Positions 62,051 to 64,000 of a stretch of 64,000 bases of DNA are shown here, one piece after another. The notes below the pieces were generated by a model. It made no database searches and was not told the DNA's origin. It saw nothing but the letters and a program-made list of their open reading frames with translations. Every line of letters starts with the position of its first letter. Positions within the stretch are counted from its first letter, which is position 1. Both the position numbers and the translations under genes were made by a program. Source of the DNA: Gonium pectorale (lineage: Eukaryota; Chlorophyta; Chlorophyceae; Chlamydomonadales; Volvocaceae); contig LSYV01000024.1 in NCBI GenBank assembly GCA_001584585.1, positions 280,588-344,587 of the forward strand, read 5' to 3'.

Positions 62051-64000
62051 CGCGGCGTTGTGCCTGCCGGCCTGGTCAACTATGATTGGATGCCGTTGCG
62101 TTTGACTCTTGATGAGACGGGGACTGCGTGAGATCAGATCCAAGGGTTGAGTTGCGCGAATGGAGGCCGTGCATTGTGCATTATTGTGGTGGGTCATCAC
62201 ACCAATTGTTATAACAATTGGTTGTTGACCTGTGTTGGATTGAAACGCGCGGTGGCGGCATTGAGTACCTGTGGAAGCGGCGAGGGCGCCTCGCTTGCGT
62301 TTCCCTCCGCGCACGTCCGCTCTGTGCATCCGTTGCGAGCAAAGCTGCTTCTTGAGCGTGTGTGCAACCGGCGAGTGGCAAACCTTGGGGTAGGGCTTAG
62401 CCTGCTTTGCCGGTGCGATGCTTACAATCGTATTGGACACAATTTTCCATTTTCCCCTGCCATTGGTTTACAGTATGCGCGGGGTGCCAGCGCCCGCCTA
62501 CCTCGGGCGCTCGGCACGCCCACTGTGAGGTTCAACTTTGCGTACTGCGTCCTCAGTCCTCGGTAGAACAAAGTGTGCCTCCGGTCCGCTGGATGCGGGA
62601 TGATGCGGGCACCCGCGAGCGCGGGCTGTGCTGCAGGTGACGCGAAATTTCAGGTTTCGCAGGCGGCATTTCGCTGCGCTGCGCTGTGTTGTACCGCGGT
62701 GTGTAGGATGGATGCTGAAAGACTAGGACTGTGTTTACGAGCGTGGGTTGGGAGTGCCAGTTCTAGTTTTGAACTTGGTACGGCAGGCTGCTGGCACGTG
62801 CTTCGTGGTAGGAGGTTGGGCGATTGCCATAATCGTAGCAGACATGGCGTACTAGAACGTCACATGTCTTGCTCTGCACCGGCCCGCCCTATTGGAAACG
62901 TCGCGCCTTCGGGCGTGTATGGCCGTAGAGACCGGCTCCCTCTTTACGTGCAGGTTCCTTTCTTCTTTTACTAGGGTGGCCGGGGAAGCCGCTTTACCAG
63001 GCTCCAAACATGGGGCTTTGGTGCAGGTCATTCCGGGGTCAGTTAGCAGGAAGGCAGTGAGCGTGGTGGAGAGCTAGCATGTAGCTCGTCCGCGTCTTTG
63101 CGTATTGATTGTATGCATCGAATACATAGCCCTCGTGCGTCGCTTATCATGGCCGCGCCGGGATCGCCGGCTGGTCGGCCGTGTCATTGGTGCCGTATGT
63201 CTATTTCAATATGAGCGCGTGGCTCGCCGCGTCGCTGCGTGGGCACAAAAATACACTGCACTTCCTCTTTTCCTCTCGATATTATTGGACCCTAGTTGAC
63301 GGCCGCTGCTTAATTGCTGCTTTAAACCCACACTATGTGGCTCCCTCTTTCTTTGCAGCGTGCTGCTGTTTACACGACCAGGGTGGAGACACGGTATAGA
63401 AACCCCAAAGGCTGGTTTATGTCAATTTAAACAATGTTGGTGTTGCCATGGTCATCATGGCAGGGGCTGCCTCATATCGTAGGGCAGGCCGTGAGTGGCG
63501 TGTGGTCGCTGTGAGTTGGCGCCTGGCGGTCTCTTGGCCCCTACATGGTGCTCCCGGTGTGCTTCATTAGGCGGTATGTGTCCGTTATCGTTGAACGTTG
63601 CTTACTCCGGCTTGCAGCTGGTGTTCTTGCTATCCCAGTTGTAGCTCTGCTCTTGTGCTCCGCGAGCCGTGTGCTCCGCGAGCCGTCTGCGGGCTACCGA
63701 GTTGTCGACCCTGGGATATTGTGTGTCCGTGGTGGCCTCTTTCTTGCTTTTGGGGTTTGTGTTGCATCTTCGTCCGTCCACACATATAACAACGAGGTTA
63801 TATAGGAAGATCGGCATCCTTTCTGTTTGGGTTTGGAACTTCGGATGTCATGGAATATGAGCAGGGTTTGCCGTACAAGTCCGTGCTGTAATGAAGGAAA
63901 CTAGGAAAGGCCTTCAAACCAGCGTACGTCACGCCCACATGACATCGTCCCAAAAAGAATACCCAGCCCATCTTGATGAGTCTGGCCTTGCCATGCTTGG
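62051..64000. other. Terminal gene-free interval
   Basis: No reading frame here looks coding. It holds a perfect 20-bp palindrome (62202-62221) and an exact 16-bp tandem duplication (63655-63686). The 3' UTR of the preceding gene must begin here. Confidence 0.4.
62202..62221. repeat. Perfect 20-bp palindrome
   Basis: CCAATTGTTATAACAATTGG equals its own reverse complement. It lies about 150 bases past the stop codon of the upstream gene, so it could form a hairpin in the 3' UTR or bind a dimeric factor. No known site is recognised. Confidence 0.8.

Overview
The window is nuclear DNA from a motile, photosynthetic eukaryote, most likely a chlamydomonadalean (Chlamydomonas/Volvox-type) green alga. 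It is GC-rich, and most genes are cut by many short introns that begin GTGCGT, GTGAGT or GTACGG and end CAG. It carries both a motile-cilium dynein heavy chain and a plastid quinone/tocopherol methyltransferase. No bacterial features, tRNA, rRNA or CRISPR array were seen. All exon structures were read by hand, by matching splice-site dinucleotides and reading-frame phase. No alignment or transcript data were available, so single junctions can be wrong even where the gene call is firm.

Layout. 1-2832 is a non-autonomous DNA element with long terminal inverted repeats and an internal minisatellite. 3869-5515 (-) is a plastid-type protein with two Dabb-like halves. 5811-29823 (+) is a 62-exon, about 4,536-residue axonemal dynein heavy chain, best matched to DNAH2, i.e. 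the 1-beta chain of inner-arm dynein I1/f (DHC10). 30577-31842 (-) is an Ala/Gly-rich unknown. 33444-36507 (-) is an arrestin-domain protein. 38039-40053 (-) is an unidentified protein with a transit-peptide-like start.

40400-46126 (+) is an armadillo/HEAT-like alpha-solenoid protein interrupted by a 596-base assembly gap. 47287-48567 (+) is an intronless RPT1 proteasome ATPase. 50389-53218 (-) is VTE3, the MPBQ/MSBQ methyltransferase. 54097-55554 (-) is a low-complexity unknown. 56068-57282 (-) is an ankyrin-repeat protein. 57670-58905 (+) is CFAP410 (C21orf2). 60052-62050 (+) is an unidentified protein with charged helices. The last 2 kb shows no gene.

The genes do not form one pathway. 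Two are ciliary (DHC10 and CFAP410), two or three look plastid-targeted (the Dabb protein, VTE3 and the 38-40 kb unknown), and RPT1 is housekeeping. Three head-to-head pairs share short promoter intervals: Dabb/DHC10 (295 bp), transit-peptide unknown/armadillo (346 bp) and ankyrin/CFAP410 (387 bp). Three introns use GC-AG boundaries. I found no convincing undescribed multi-gene system. The best leads are the unidentified conserved-looking proteins, the TIR element and the ankyrin/CFAP410 pair.
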